Of a DNA stretch of 64,000 nt, positions 47,557 through 57,966 are shown piece by piece. Where the stretch lies: NCBI GenBank assembly GCA_021773175.1, contig JAJFKO010000038.1, forward strand, positions 124,001-188,000, given 5' to 3'. Each line of letters starts with the position of its first letter. Positions within the stretch are counted from its first letter, which is position 1. The position numbers and the translations under genes are program-made. The stretch comes from Gammaproteobacteria bacterium (lineage in GTDB: Bacteria; Pseudomonadota; Gammaproteobacteria; JAJFKO01). A model generated the notes under the pieces. It was not told the DNA's origin and did no database searches. It saw only the letters and a program-made list of their open reading frames with translations.

Positions 47557-50500
47557 GTGACCGAAGTCATCCATAATTTACCTATTCAAGTTCCACATCA
47601 TGTCCACCGCGATAATCGCATAAAACAAATAGCACAAGGGATGTCCTCTAAAGGCGAGGGGCCATCAGTGCCTTATGCAATTCAGGATGAAGCAGGAAGT
47701 GGCAAGAGTTGTTTGGCATTAGCGTATGCATATGAAGTATTAAACGCTAAAGGTAAAGATGGTAGAGGGCGCAAAAAGAATTCTATTTCTTTGATATGGT
47801 GGTGCTCGGCGCATGATGACAAGGCATTGCAGTTAAGTTTCTTACAGTTGGCCGATGCTTTGCAATTATCTCCTGGTGCTGGAGATACTGCACGTGTTGC
47901 TGCTGTGTGTGATTATTTAAAGAAGAACAATGATTGGTTATTAATTTTTAATGATGCGGAAGATCCTGAAAGCCTAAAAAATTATATTCCTGAAGGTAAC
48001 GGCGATGTCTTAGTGACGTCTAGAAATCTAGGCGTGTGGCCACGAGGCTGCATGTCAGGATCATTTAATTTAGAGGAAGCGCTTACTTTTATAACGGCTT
48101 GTTTGCCTCTGATGGCTGCTAATGCTGACTTCAATATAAAAGCTGAGAACTTAGCTATAATATTGCAAGGATCACCATTTGCTTTGTCACAGGCATGTGC
48201 CTATATCCAAGCATTAGAAGTAGATATTGATGAATATGTGCATTTATTCTCTGCTAAGTTAGAAGGGCTTTCGGCAAACGAAGACATGTCAATGCTCGAA
48301 AAGATAAATCAATGCAGCTTTGAACTGAATACTGAAAAACTTAGAGATATTAACATTGCAAAGTTGTTATTAGCACTGCAACGAATACCTCAACAAGCTA
48401 TGCCTTATGATTTATTAAGTGTTTCGATAGAAATTGAAGGAATTCAGATGGTGGCTGCTGATTTATTGGCGGCGTATAATTTAGAGGTTAAAGAACATCC
48501 TGCTGCCCCAGCATTGTTACAAAAATTTATTTTACCTTTAGAATTATTAGCAGAACATTTTAAGCGTGTTAAAAGTAAGAAAGGCGTTTCGGCAGAAGCT
48601 CGCGAAGTTAAAAAATGGCAAGCAAGAATTAGTATCTGCTTAGGTGATCTTTATAAGGATGTGAATCTAGAGCGCGCATCTGCATTCTATAAAGACGCTG
48701 TTGAAATTGCAGATTCGGCAATTGAGCATGTAGCTGATCAAGATCAGGAAAGTTATCATGACGTCTGCAGAGTTGTTGCTATGGTAGCGTTAAAGCAAGC
48801 AGAAGTTTATTTATTACAAGCCCAATATGCCTCTGCACGTGTCAAATGCATGATCGCCAGAGAAACGTATACAACTGCAATAGGTAAAGAATGTATTGAG
48901 GTTGCTGAGTGTTATCGTTTTACAGGAAAACTTTTCCAAGCGCAATTTAGGAGCAAGGCCGCTGTGGATTGCCACAGAAAAGCAGCTGAAATTTATGGAA
49001 AGCTTGAGGGTGAATCACTTGGTTTAGCTGAGTGTCATTATAATATTGCATACAACTATTTTATCCAAGGCAAGTATGCGAGGGCTCTAGATCGTTGTCA
49101 GCAAGCACTGGCTATACAAGAAGAGAAAAAAGATAAACATGGATATAATAGAACTTTATTACTAAAAGGCAATATACTTCGTGCTCAGGGTGAGTATTCA
49201 CAAGCCCATGAATGCATTGCTAACGCACTTAAATTTTATAAAGATACTTTTGGCGAAGAACATCTTGCACCTGCTGAATGTTTTGTTGCTCTGGGTGTGC
49301 TCTATAGAACCGAGGGGGATTATCAAGAAGCTTACAATAACCACCGAAAAGCTTATGAAATTAGAAAAAACAAGCTTGAAGATAATGCCCCATTAGTTTT
49401 GCAAAGTCATGTATACCTGGCTGAAGCAATCAGATTAGCAAAAATATCTTTTCCACAACCTAAATATTTGATAGATCCTGAATATTTGAGAGGTATAGAA
49501 TATCATGTCCAGAATATTGCCCCGTCTCTCACTATAGGCACACAAGAAGAAGTATTAGGTAAGGAACATCCAAGTGTGGCACAAAGTTATATGTGTCGCG
49601 CGACAATTTGTTTAGAGAAGGCTGAATTTTATCAGGCAAAAACAGCTATCGAACAAGCACTAGAAATACTACAGAAAACAGTATCGATTCAATTAACAGG
49701 AAAGGAAGGCCATTCTAAAACTTTGATGGAGCATCCTGATGTTGCTGCAAGTCTCGCTTTAAAAGCGAAAATCCTTTATTTCATGGGCGATACTGTTAAT
49801 GCAAAAGGTGCTTGTGAAGCAGCACTCGCTATGCAGAAAAAGTTCTTAAAAAAATTCGATCATAGACTTATTGAGTGTGAGATGCTGCTTGGAGATATTC
49901 TTCTCCAATTAAGAGATTATGAAGCAGCGGGCAGCCAATTTAATGAATTGTTGAAAATGCTGAGTGACAAATTTGGCGGTGCAGATCATTATCTTAAAGA
50001 AGAAGTTAAGACTAAACTCGCTGCTATAAAATTTGCACAAGGTGAGCATGCAATGGCAAGTGCAGATGTTGCTCTTCCTAGAAGAAAACAAGCGTCTCTT
50101 GTGGAAGCAGGCAGGCTAGGGAAAAATCACCCTAGCATTGCAACAAGCTTATTGTTACAAGGTAATATTTTATGTCAGGAAGAATGTTACCAAGACGCAA
50201 TAGAGCAGATTAAAGCTGCATTAGCAATACGCATGAAAAATTTCCCTAAGCGGCATATTTTAGCTAAAGAGTGCGAAGCTGCTTTGGCAGAAGTCTATAT
50301 GGCTGGTGGTCTACATAAACGGGCGTTAGAGATTTATGAAAAAATGTTGGAAGGTCTTTATGTAAATAGATCTTCTCATCCTCTTGTATTGCTCTCTAAA
50401 ATGAGGCGGCATGAATTAAGAATAATAGTGTATGGCAATGATGATGAGTCTGCACGAAGATATGAAGAATGCTTTAACTATGAAAAATCTATAGCGAAGG

Positions 50501-53500
50501 AGAAGACTCCTTATGTAGCAGAAAGCTATGCGGTACTTGCGAGAATTCATTTGAGAATGGGTAAATATGCAGAGGCGCATAAAGCTTGCCAACAAGCAAT
50601 GTCGCTTACAACTTTTTGTAGGCATTCACATATATCAGCGAGTAAAGTTTTACGTGCAGATATTTTTGTTGCACAGTGTCAATACACTCTAGCATTACCT
50701 CTTTATAATCAAGCATTAGAACAATATAAGCGGATTTATAGTGAAAGGCACAGTTTAATTGCAGACGTGCTTGCTAAACTTGCAGCATTGCGATTAGCTG
50801 AGGGTGAATATGACGAAGCTCAAAGACGATGTTTGCAAGCTTTAGACATGCAAAATAAACTTATAACATGGACTGACCCAAGAGTTGCGGCAACTAAACT
50901 CTTAATGGGGAAAATCTTGATTGCTCAAGGTGAATATAAGCAAGCACGTGAACACATTCTTGCTGCGCGAAAAGCATATATCAGTATATATGGTAGGGAA
51001 AAGCATCCTTTGGTTGCCGCTTGTGATACTAGCTTAGGAGCCGCTTATGAAGCAGAGGCAAATTATACAAAAGCACTAGAGCATTATAAAAAAGCGTCTG
51101 ATGTTCACGGAAGTGAGGGAAGGCTGGGTTATCACCCTGATGTTTCAAAAGCTATGTTGAACTTGGTGCGAATAAAAGCATTTATGTCTGGTGGCAGTAG
51201 CCGTGACACAACAACATGCGAAAGGGTGCTTAGTGATTTACAGCGCAATTTTAGCAGTGAACTTTTTGCGATAACGGAAGCTAAAATTATTATAGCTCGA
51301 CTGTATTTGTTACGTTGTTCTTATGAAAATGTTACTAAGTTTTTTAATGCAGCAGAAAAAGACATACAACGACTGCTTGAAAATAGGCAGCTTACTAAGA
51401 AATGTGCGCTTTATGTGGCTTATTTAGATTTGAAGGCGGATATAGCCTTTGAGTTAGGTCAATATAAGACAGCAACAGATGTTTATTGCCTGGCTTTAGC
51501 TATGCGTCGACAAAACCTACCTGACAGTCATCCATTGATTGCAGCAAGTTTGGCTAGGCTTGCTGCAGCGCAACATGCGCGAGGTCAGTATAGCGATGCT
51601 CTAGATACATACCAAGAAGCATCTGAGATAAACGCAGATCTTTTTTCTGCTGAGCATGCAAATCTGGTGCTGATTTTACAGGATATTAAGCTTTGTTTGA
51701 GCTTAGGGCTTTATAAAGAGTTAAAAAATAAACTCTCTAGAGCATGGCAACAATGTAAGGCAGTGGTTAATCAAGAAAGACATCCCTTCATTGCTTTTCT
51801 ACATGCTTGCGAAGCAGAATATCATTTTGCTATGGGGGATATTAATAAAGCTGTAGAATCCAGCAGAAATACTGAAAAAGCATGGCCAGCTGAATATTCG
51901 AATACACATCCATATTGTGAGCTATATAAAATGCTAACATATGTCGTGGAAGCCAAGCGTCTAGGCTCTTATTATAACTCAATATCCCAATGTTCTGATT
52001 TATTTAGTCACTTAAAATGGAGGCTGGGTAAAAGTAATCAGAAACATCCACTCGTATTACAAGGCCATCTTATTTTATGCGAGTTGAATTTGCTTGATGG
52101 TAACTACACTAAAGCACAAAAAAATTGTAATGACGCTGCTGAAGTAGAGAAGGATTTGGTGGAAAACGGATGTTTAGATAAAAATCATCTTAATATTGTT
52201 ATTCGCATGACGTTTCAAGGAGACCTTTATTTTATCCGGGGTAAGTATAAAGAATCGCTGGAAATTTATGAAGATGCCTTACAAAAGGTTATGGCTATTG
52301 GTGACGATCATCCTTTAGCTGCAGAAATTCGAGTAAAGCTTGCCAAGGTAAAACTTGCTCGAGGTGAATATACTGAAGCTCTTGACTATTGTGAAGCAGC
52401 ATTAGCAGTACAAAGTAAGTTATTTAAACGTGGTCATCCTAGTATTGCAGCAAGCTTATTAATCAAAGGTAAAATCCTTCGTGCTCAAGCTAAATTTAGT
52501 GATGCGGAAACGTGTCTAAAGGATGCATTTGCCTACTGTAAGGACAGTTATAGCGAAAAGCACTCTAGTATTGCAGAGTATCATTTTGCTTTAGCTGAGC
52601 TTTATCGCGCAAAAGGTTATTACAAGAGAGCTTTGGAACATTATAAAAGTGCAGGAAAAATATGGTGTGCAGGCAGCTCTTCCAATAATGATAAGCTTGA
52701 AGTGCGAAGCTGTCAGGCAGGAAAAAGACAAATTAATCTCGTCAGTAGCGTGGATTATATCAACTTGCATTTTGATGATGAAAGAGTTTTTAGCGAACGT
52801 AAAAGATTATTGGGAGAAGGGCATCCTGATGTGGCAGTGAGTTATGCCGCACTCGCTAAAATTTATTTAGCACAAGCTAAGTATCAACGTGCATTTGAGT
52901 GTTGCGAAGCTGCATTAACGCTACAGAAAACACTGATTAAGAGTGGGCAGTTAAATGCTAATGACCCTAATTATGCAGCGAGTTTAGTTATTAAGAGCGA
53001 TATTCAATTAATATTAGGGAACGATGACGAGGCATTTGAAGCTGCGAGTGCAGCTTTAGAAATGCGTGTGGCAGTTTATGCTGAAGAGCATCCTCTTGTT
53101 GCAGAAGCGCGAGTTAAGTTAAGTGCTGTGCAGTTTGCCCAAGGCCAATACGATGAAGCATTAGCAAATTGTCAAATGGCACTTAAGTCACAAAACACAT
53201 CATTACCAAAGCATGTTGATATAGTAAAAACATTAGTATTAGAAGCTAATATTCATTGTGTAATGGGTAATTATGATGAAGCAGGAGCGACCATTAAGAG
53301 AGCCTCAGAACTATTAACTAATTCTGCAGCTAATAGCCATAAAAAAGAAAAACATGTTTTATTTGCCGATTGCAATGCTGTTAGAGGTCATATCTTTATG
53401 GCCAAGAAACAATATGAGCAGGCTTATCCTTGCTATTATGAAGCAGAGAAATTGCGTAAAACGAAGTTTCCTAGTGATGGAAGACATCTTGGCTTAACCA

Positions 53501-53919
53501 ATGATATGCTAAATCTTGCAGTTGCAACTGAATATACGGGAGGCAAAAATCGAAATGCCATGTCCCTATGTGGTGAGGTTAAACGTGAAAGATTAAGCCA
53601 TTTCGCGGGAACAATAGAGACAAGCAATCACCCTTATCAAGCACGGTATCATGAATCTTTAGGGCATATTTATATGCACAAAGAGCAATATGAGGATGCC
53701 GCAAAGCAATATAGAGCTGCTCAAGCTATTTGGAAGGTGAAACTACGACAAGGGCATCCACATCTGGAAATTATTCAAGATAATTTACAAGCTGCTCATG
53801 ATAAAAAGTCAGGTTCTGTCATGGTAATGGTTGCTCGAAAAAGGCTAGCTAAAAGAGAAGGTGCTAGTGCGCTTAAAGAAGTTGCTGCCAGGAAAAAGGA
53901 AAAAAGACTAGTCGTTTAA
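47557..53919 (+). CDS. Giant STAND-type NTPase with long tetratricopeptide array
   Basis: A 2,120-residue protein from GTG 47557, chosen because AAAGGA lies seven bases before it and the start VIHNLPIQVPHHVHRDNRIKQI matches the NLP...xGR entry motif of bacterial NB-ARC/TPR proteins. Residues 40-250 are an NTPase: P-loop DEAGSGKS at 44-51, Walker-B-like LLIFNDAED at 128-136 and the sensor VLVTSRN at 151-157. From about 390 to 2,090 it is an almost continuous run of kinesin-light-chain-type TPR units of about 42 residues, more than twenty, with words like HPLVAE, LAxxxxAQGEY and ALxxQ. The last 40 residues are strongly basic. No signal peptide is seen. Such proteins act as signalling or defence switches, or bind host proteins; the role here is unknown. 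The codon use is ordinary. Confidence 0.85.
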   Translation: MTEVIHNLPIQVPHHVHRDNRIKQIAQGMSSKGEGPSVPYAIQDEAGSGKSCLALAYAYEVLNAKGKDGRGRKKNSISLIWWCSAHDDKALQLSFLQLADALQLSPGAGDTARVAAVCDYLKKNNDWLLIFNDAEDPESLKNYIPEGNGDVLVTSRNLGVWPRGCMSGSFNLEEALTFITACLPLMAANADFNIKAENLAIILQGSPFALSQACAYIQALEVDIDEYVHLFSAKLEGLSANEDMSMLEKINQCSFELNTEKLRDINIAKLLLALQRIPQQAMPYDLLSVSIEIEGIQMVAADLLAAYNLEVKEHPAAPALLQKFILPLELLAEHFKRVKSKKGVSAEAREVKKWQARISICLGDLYKDVNLERASAFYKDAVEIADSAIEHVADQDQESYHDVCRVVAMVALKQAEVYLLQAQYASARVKCMIARETYTTAIGKECIEVAECYRFTGKLFQAQFRSKAAVDCHRKAAEIYGKLEGESLGLAECHYNIAYNYFIQGKYARALDRCQQALAIQEEKKDKHGYNRTLLLKGNILRAQGEYSQAHECIANALKFYKDTFGEEHLAPAECFVALGVLYRTEGDYQEAYNNHRKAYEIRKNKLEDNAPLVLQSHVYLAEAIRLAKISFPQPKYLIDPEYLRGIEYHVQNIAPSLTIGTQEEVLGKEHPSVAQSYMCRATICLEKAEFYQAKTAIEQALEILQKTVSIQLTGKEGHSKTLMEHPDVAASLALKAKILYFMGDTVNAKGACEAALAMQKKFLKKFDHRLIECEMLLGDILLQLRDYEAAGSQFNELLKMLSDKFGGADHYLKEEVKTKLAAIKFAQGEHAMASADVALPRRKQASLVEAGRLGKNHPSIATSLLLQGNILCQEECYQDAIEQIKAALAIRMKNFPKRHILAKECEAALAEVYMAGGLHKRALEIYEKMLEGLYVNRSSHPLVLLSKMRRHELRIIVYGNDDESARRYEECFNYEKSIAKEKTPYVAESYAVLARIHLRMGKYAEAHKACQQAMSLTTFCRHSHISASKVLRADIFVAQCQYTLALPLYNQALEQYKRIYSERHSLIADVLAKLAALRLAEGEYDEAQRRCLQALDMQNKLITWTDPRVAATKLLMGKILIAQGEYKQAREHILAARKAYISIYGREKHPLVAACDTSLGAAYEAEANYTKALEHYKKASDVHGSEGRLGYHPDVSKAMLNLVRIKAFMSGGSSRDTTTCERVLSDLQRNFSSELFAITEAKIIIARLYLLRCSYENVTKFFNAAEKDIQRLLENRQLTKKCALYVAYLDLKADIAFELGQYKTATDVYCLALAMRRQNLPDSHPLIAASLARLAAAQHARGQYSDALDTYQEASEINADLFSAEHANLVLILQDIKLCLSLGLYKELKNKLSRAWQQCKAVVNQERHPFIAFLHACEAEYHFAMGDINKAVESSRNTEKAWPAEYSNTHPYCELYKMLTYVVEAKRLGSYYNSISQCSDLFSHLKWRLGKSNQKHPLVLQGHLILCELNLLDGNYTKAQKNCNDAAEVEKDLVENGCLDKNHLNIVIRMTFQGDLYFIRGKYKESLEIYEDALQKVMAIGDDHPLAAEIRVKLAKVKLARGEYTEALDYCEAALAVQSKLFKRGHPSIAASLLIKGKILRAQAKFSDAETCLKDAFAYCKDSYSEKHSSIAEYHFALAELYRAKGYYKRALEHYKSAGKIWCAGSSSNNDKLEVRSCQAGKRQINLVSSVDYINLHFDDERVFSERKRLLGEGHPDVAVSYAALAKIYLAQAKYQRAFECCEAALTLQKTLIKSGQLNANDPNYAASLVIKSDIQLILGNDDEAFEAASAALEMRVAVYAEEHPLVAEARVKLSAVQFAQGQYDEALANCQMALKSQNTSLPKHVDIVKTLVLEANIHCVMGNYDEAGATIKRASELLTNSAANSHKKEKHVLFADCNAVRGHIFMAKKQYEQAYPCYYEAEKLRKTKFPSDGRHLGLTNDMLNLAVATEYTGGKNRNAMSLCGEVKRERLSHFAGTIETSNHPYQARYHESLGHIYMHKEQYEDAAKQYRAAQAIWKVKLRQGHPHLEIIQDNLQAAHDKKSGSVMVMVARKRLAKREGASALKEVAARKKEKRLVV

Positions 53920-53944
53920 AGGATGATGGTTTAATCAATGCATA

Positions 53945-53983
53945 ATGTCCTTTAGGTGCCGTATTTCGCCACTTAAAGGACAT
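53945..53983. terminator. Hairpin between convergent STAND and carboxypeptidase genes
   Basis: ATGTCCTTTAGGTG and CACTTAAAGGACAT form a 14-bp stem with one G-U pair around an 11-base loop. There is no T-run, but the position suits a bidirectional transcript end. Confidence 0.6.
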
Positions 53984-54006
53984 GCAACTCTTTACTTTGC
54001 AGCAAG

Positions 54007-55026
54007 CTATCTATTCTGTTGTAACTGATGATACATATTTTGATTCGTTACCATCTCATGCTCTACGCTATCAGTCTCTTGCTTATATTTCAAAAATGCT
54101 TGGTCCAACAATTTCGTAGTATGGCGATCGCGACTATAAGAAGACAATCCTCCCATCACTACCGCAATTAAGCGCTGACCATGGCGTTTCGCCGAGGTAA
54201 TAATATTAAAGCCTGATGCGCGAATAAAACCAGTTTTCATGCCATCACAGCCCGGATATTTCTTTAACATTCTATTATGTGAGCGATACAGAAAACCATT
54301 GTGATAAAACTTTTGGGTTTTAAAGAAGTGATAACGGTTTGGGTAATCGCGCAGCATCGCCATGGCTAGTTTAGCGAGATCAGCGGCTGTGGTTTTTTGT
54401 TTTGTATGCGGTAACCCCGATGCATTGTAAAAGGTTGTGTGATTCATACCAAGAGCATGAGCTTGTTCTGTCATTAACTTCGCAAAACCTGTAACACTAC
54501 CGCCAAGATTTTCGGCGACAACAGCCGCAACATCATTAGCTGATTTGGCAACGAGTGCGAAAATAGCTTTTCGTACCGTGATAGGTTTGCCTGGCTTAAC
54601 ACCTAAGCGAGTTGGTTCTTGGTTCGCGGCATATTTGGAAACTTTCAGCATTGAGTTCATCGTGACATTGCCATCGTGTAATGCTTTAAAGAGTAAATAT
54701 AAGGTCATCACTTTGGTTAAGGATGCTGGGTAGCGTAGCTTATCGGCATTTTCTGAAAAGAGGACATCACCACTTGGGTATTCAACAATGATCGCTGCAT
54801 ATTTTGATTTTATATAAGGAACGGCATAGCGTCGTGCTTTGTTAGTTTTACGACGACGATACTTTTTTGTGCTTTTGCGACGAGAATATTTCTTTTTGTA
54901 GGTTTTCCTGGCGGTACTACGACTTGATTGTGCATAGCTGACTTGACTAGTTAGACTAAAAACACAGAGGATTAACCCTATAAATAAAAAAGTTGTGAAT
55001 GACTTAGTTATTGATTTTCTTAGCAT
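54007..55026 (-). CDS. D-alanyl-D-alanine carboxypeptidase (peptidase S11) with Arg/Lys-rich N-terminal linker
   Basis: A low-molecular-mass penicillin-binding protein that trims the terminal D-Ala of peptidoglycan pentapeptides, or cuts cross-links. The 339-residue protein has a signal peptide (about 1-32, ending SYAQS) and a highly basic linker at 36-67 (KKKYSRRKSTKKYRRRKTNK). The S11 domain has S102-x-x-K105 (PASLTK), S162-x-N164 and K264-T-G266. It stops soon after the catalytic domain and lacks the C-terminal PBP5 domain and membrane anchor, so it resembles the shorter PBP7/DacF-like forms. Confidence 0.9.
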   Translation of the reverse strand: MLRKSITKSFTTFLFIGLILCVFSLTSQVSYAQSSRSTARKTYKKKYSRRKSTKKYRRRKTNKARRYAVPYIKSKYAAIIVEYPSGDVLFSENADKLRYPASLTKVMTLYLLFKALHDGNVTMNSMLKVSKYAANQEPTRLGVKPGKPITVRKAIFALVAKSANDVAAVVAENLGGSVTGFAKLMTEQAHALGMNHTTFYNASGLPHTKQKTTAADLAKLAMAMLRDYPNRYHFFKTQKFYHNGFLYRSHNRMLKKYPGCDGMKTGFIRASGFNIITSAKRHGQRLIAVVMGGLSSYSRDRHTTKLLDQAFLKYKQETDSVEHEMVTNQNMYHQLQQNR

Positions 55027-55112
55027 TATAAACCCATCCTTTGGCTTCTTGATGGATTTGATTCTACACTAAGAGTATAAATATCCCAAGTGGAAAATAG
55101 AGGAGCCAGATA

Positions 55113-55418
55113 ATGACAAAACAATACAGCAGTTTTTCTGAATTTTACCAAGAATATATGCAGGCTCATCAGCATCCGATGTGTCGACGCCTACATTTCA
55201 TCGGTACTATATTAGGAGCATTCTTTTTTGTGATTTTTATCTTGTCATGGAATTTTGCGTGGCTGGTGTTTGCATTTATCGTTGGTTATGGACTGGCATG
55301 GTCCGGGCATTTCTTTTTTGAAAAAAATGAACCCATGTCTTTTCGAAACCCTTTTTATAGCTTTATAGCAGATTGGGTTATGTTAAAAGATTTATGTGCG
55401 GGCAAATTAAAGTTTTAA
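55113..55418 (+). CDS. DUF962/Mpo1-like small membrane protein
   Basis: The 101-residue protein has the DUF962 pattern: HPMCRRLHFIGT near residue 21, two hydrophobic segments, then GLAWSGHFFFEKNEPMSFRNPFYSFIADW. The conserved His residues match the metal-binding set of the yeast Mpo1 2-hydroxy-fatty-acid dioxygenase, so a lipid-oxidation role is possible but unproven in bacteria. GAGGAG about ten bases before the ATG supports the start. Its end overlaps the convergent MFS gene by 12 bases. Confidence 0.85.
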   Translation: MTKQYSSFSEFYQEYMQAHQHPMCRRLHFIGTILGAFFFVIFILSWNFAWLVFAFIVGYGLAWSGHFFFEKNEPMSFRNPFYSFIADWVMLKDLCAGKLKF

Positions 55419-56708
55419 ATATTCTTTTTTATCATCTTTATGAAAGGTTTCTTTAATAAAAAACAGTAAGATGAAAGCCGCAATTTGACATACAGGTAAA
55501 ATAAATAATGCTTTCTGATAAGCACTAGATGGGACAACAGACATATTTGTTACCATATTAGTTTTACTTTCGATATCTAAAAATAAACCAATTAAGGGTT
55601 GGAAGATCGTGCCACCGAGCATTACCAACATATTGGTGAAACCAATAGCAACACCTGCCGCCCACTTAGGGTTGCCTTCGGTGTTCATCGCAAAAATAAG
55701 TAACATAGAGCTGGAAAAGAATCCAAACATGAAGAGTAGATCACCCAATACAAATCTTGATTTGATCGGTATAAGCAGAATGACCATTAAACATAAGAAG
55801 GCGCCGATTGCTCCTATGAACATAATGGGTTTGCGTCTACCAATATCGCCAGAAATCCAGCCAAGCATTGGGCCGCCAATTGAGATTCCTATATAGATAA
55901 AGGTGGAAAGTCCAGCTGCTTCAACTTGACGAAGATGCTCATAAGAAACTAAAAACGGGTTTGCCCATAACTCTGCAAATGCCGAAATAGGGGCAACCAT
56001 TAAGCAGCCAAATATCGAGACTAGCCATGCTTGTTTAGATTTCAAGATAAGCTTTAAACCCTCAAACATTTTCTGTTTGTGAAGCTCATCATAAGCGATT
56101 TCTTCCGCACGTTTCTGTTTGTCTCGAGAACGAGGTTTATCTTTTACGATCAAACTAATGAGTAATGCAATAAAGGCACCGGCAATACCAACCCATAGCA
56201 TCGCTTGGCGCCAACCAATTTGATCGACAGCATAACTTAATGGTGCTTCAGCAAAGGTAGCGCCAAAAACGCCCATGAAATTTGTTAAGCCAACAATAAT
56301 CGCTAAACGTCGTAGCGCAAACCAGTTAACTGCAAGCTTTATACAACCAACGAATGAAAAAGCCGAGCCCGCACCCATAATAACACGGCCGATTTCAGCT
56401 AGAAGGAGGTTATTGGTTGTTGCAAACAAAATGCTACCAATTGTTACCATCAATGCGGCGACTGTTAATAGTTTTTGTACACCATATCGATCGAACAAAA
56501 TTCCAACAGGAATTTGCATGGCGGCATAAGCATAATAATATAATGCGGAAATAGTTCCTAAGGTCGCAGCATCGACCGCGAAGGATTTCATTAAATGGGA
56601 GACCATTGCGGCAGGAGAAATACGTATAAAGAATTCATACGAATAAAACAGTGCTGCAATAATCCAAACAAACCAGCCTGTCATTGAACGGTATTTGTTT
56701 TCTTCCAC
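55407..56708 (-). CDS. MFS transporter, Pht/Fpt-like (phagosomal transporter type), copy 1
   Basis: A 12-helix transporter of 433 residues from GTG 56708, supported by GGAG six bases upstream. It contains YSYEFFIRISPAAMVSHLM near residue 25, YYYAYAAMQIPVGILFDRYG (motif A) near 60 and GWRQAMLW near 170. This pattern is the one I associate with Legionella Pht and Francisella Fpt proteins, which import amino acids or nucleosides from the phagosome. It is a paralog of the protein at 58824. The substrate is not predictable. Confidence 0.82.
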   Translation of the reverse strand: MEENKYRSMTGWFVWIIAALFYSYEFFIRISPAAMVSHLMKSFAVDAATLGTISALYYYAYAAMQIPVGILFDRYGVQKLLTVAALMVTIGSILFATTNNLLLAEIGRVIMGAGSAFSFVGCIKLAVNWFALRRLAIIVGLTNFMGVFGATFAEAPLSYAVDQIGWRQAMLWVGIAGAFIALLISLIVKDKPRSRDKQKRAEEIAYDELHKQKMFEGLKLILKSKQAWLVSIFGCLMVAPISAFAELWANPFLVSYEHLRQVEAAGLSTFIYIGISIGGPMLGWISGDIGRRKPIMFIGAIGAFLCLMVILLIPIKSRFVLGDLLFMFGFFSSSMLLIFAMNTEGNPKWAAGVAIGFTNMLVMLGGTIFQPLIGLFLDIESKTNMVTNMSVVPSSAYQKALFILPVCQIAAFILLFFIKETFHKDDKKEYLKL

Positions 56709-56825
56709 GTTGGCTCCAGGGCTATATGTTCTAATTTTCCGCAATCGATAGCAAGTATTCTTAATAGATATCGTTAATAGATTTAATGTTATTGCAGAAA
56801 GTCGATTTATTCTTAATGGCAGCGA

Positions 56826-57839
56826 TTATGACGTAATAGGAAAATGATTGCCAATTATTTTCTGTAACTGGCTAATGCTTTGGCATTGGTATAAATTTTG
56901 TAAAAAACAGGCTTGCTGAGGCATATTGCGAGTATAGTATTTGCCTAAACGTCGAGCTTGGAGGATGGCTTGAAACTCACTCTCTAATTGTGCCAGCCGT
57001 TCAATATGTTCAATGAATAATGTGGCGATTTTTTGCCAACTGACATTTTGCCAAATTTGTTGCTGGGCTTGATTCTGTATTTCTGCAAAAAGCCATGGTT
57101 GCCCAACTCCAGCACGCGATATCATAAAGCCTGCACAACCTAATTGTGTAAAAATTTGTTTAATGTCCTGGTAATTATTCATATCACCATTGGCAATAAC
57201 AGGAATACTGACAGCCTTCACTATTTCTGCGATTTGGTCTAAGTGGCAAGCGACAGTGTAATCATCTTGCCAGTGGCGCCCATGAACAATCAGACAATCA
57301 GCTCCGGCTTCTTCCGCAATACGAGCGACCAGTAAATTATTCTGGTCATCACTATTACCATCCACTCGAATTTTAATTGAGATAGGTAGGTGAGTATTGT
57401 TGCGCATCGCATTTACCAGTTTGAATAAATGTTGATGTTGGCTTAATAATTTTGAGCCGGCGCCTTTACTACGAATTTTAGGTTTGGGGCAACCACAATT
57501 AAGGTCAATTATGCTGGCGCCAAGGGCTGTAACACGCTTAGTTGCTTCTGCTAATACCATAGGGTCGGTCGCTGAAAGCTGAAAACAAACGGGCCCTTCA
57601 AGCGGATCAATATGGGTATAGCGTGTTTGTTGTTGGCGACGCGTCACTAAATCATAAGCAGATATCATTTCTGTGCAAGTGTAAGCTGGAGGAGAGAAGT
57701 GTTGAAACATTGTGCGAAAAGCACTACAGCTGATACCGGCAAGTGGACCCTGGATAAGATTATTATCAAAATGTGATGAACCAATTTGTAATGGTCTGAT
57801 AATTGACAGTGGTTGCTCAGAAATACTACTTATCATCAT
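56826..57839 (-). CDS. tRNA-dihydrouridine synthase
   Basis: An FMN enzyme that reduces uridines in tRNA. The 337-residue protein has LIQGPLAGISCSAFRTM (FMN phosphate side) near 28, CFQLSATDP near 85 and the catalytic Cys in DLNCGCPKPKIRSKGAGSKLL near 113. IKIRVDG lies near 152, VHGRHWQDDYT near 180 and IANGDM near 211. A Dus/DusB-like assignment is likely, but the exact position modified is not clear. ATG 57839 and 57836 are adjacent candidate starts. Confidence 0.92.
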   Translation of the reverse strand: MMISSISEQPLSIIRPLQIGSSHFDNNLIQGPLAGISCSAFRTMFQHFSPPAYTCTEMISAYDLVTRRQQQTRYTHIDPLEGPVCFQLSATDPMVLAEATKRVTALGASIIDLNCGCPKPKIRSKGAGSKLLSQHQHLFKLVNAMRNNTHLPISIKIRVDGNSDDQNNLLVARIAEEAGADCLIVHGRHWQDDYTVACHLDQIAEIVKAVSIPVIANGDMNNYQDIKQIFTQLGCAGFMISRAGVGQPWLFAEIQNQAQQQIWQNVSWQKIATLFIEHIERLAQLESEFQAILQARRLGKYYTRNMPQQACFLQNLYQCQSISQLQKIIGNHFPITS

Positions 57840-57873
57840 GAAGCTCGTCTAACCGTTGATGTTTTTTACTTAA

Positions 57874-57896
57874 CCTACTGTAAAGTAGGGCGTTTT
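57874..57896 (+). terminator. Small hairpin followed by T-run in the dus/kinase divergent gap
   Basis: CCTACT-GTAA-AGTAGG is followed by GCG and five T. Lying before the kinase-like gene, it could be an attenuator or a remnant terminator. Confidence 0.4.
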
Positions 57897-57966
57897 TATG
57901 ATTGCAATGTGGGCCAAAACTTCCTAGAATGCTTGGCAAACAAATTTGTGTCAAATATTAACAATT

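Noticed and set aside
47557-53919. Internal tandem DNA repeats expected for a recent TPR expansion
   Set aside because: The TPR units are similar only at protein level. I saw no long exact DNA repeats, so the array looks old rather than freshly amplified.
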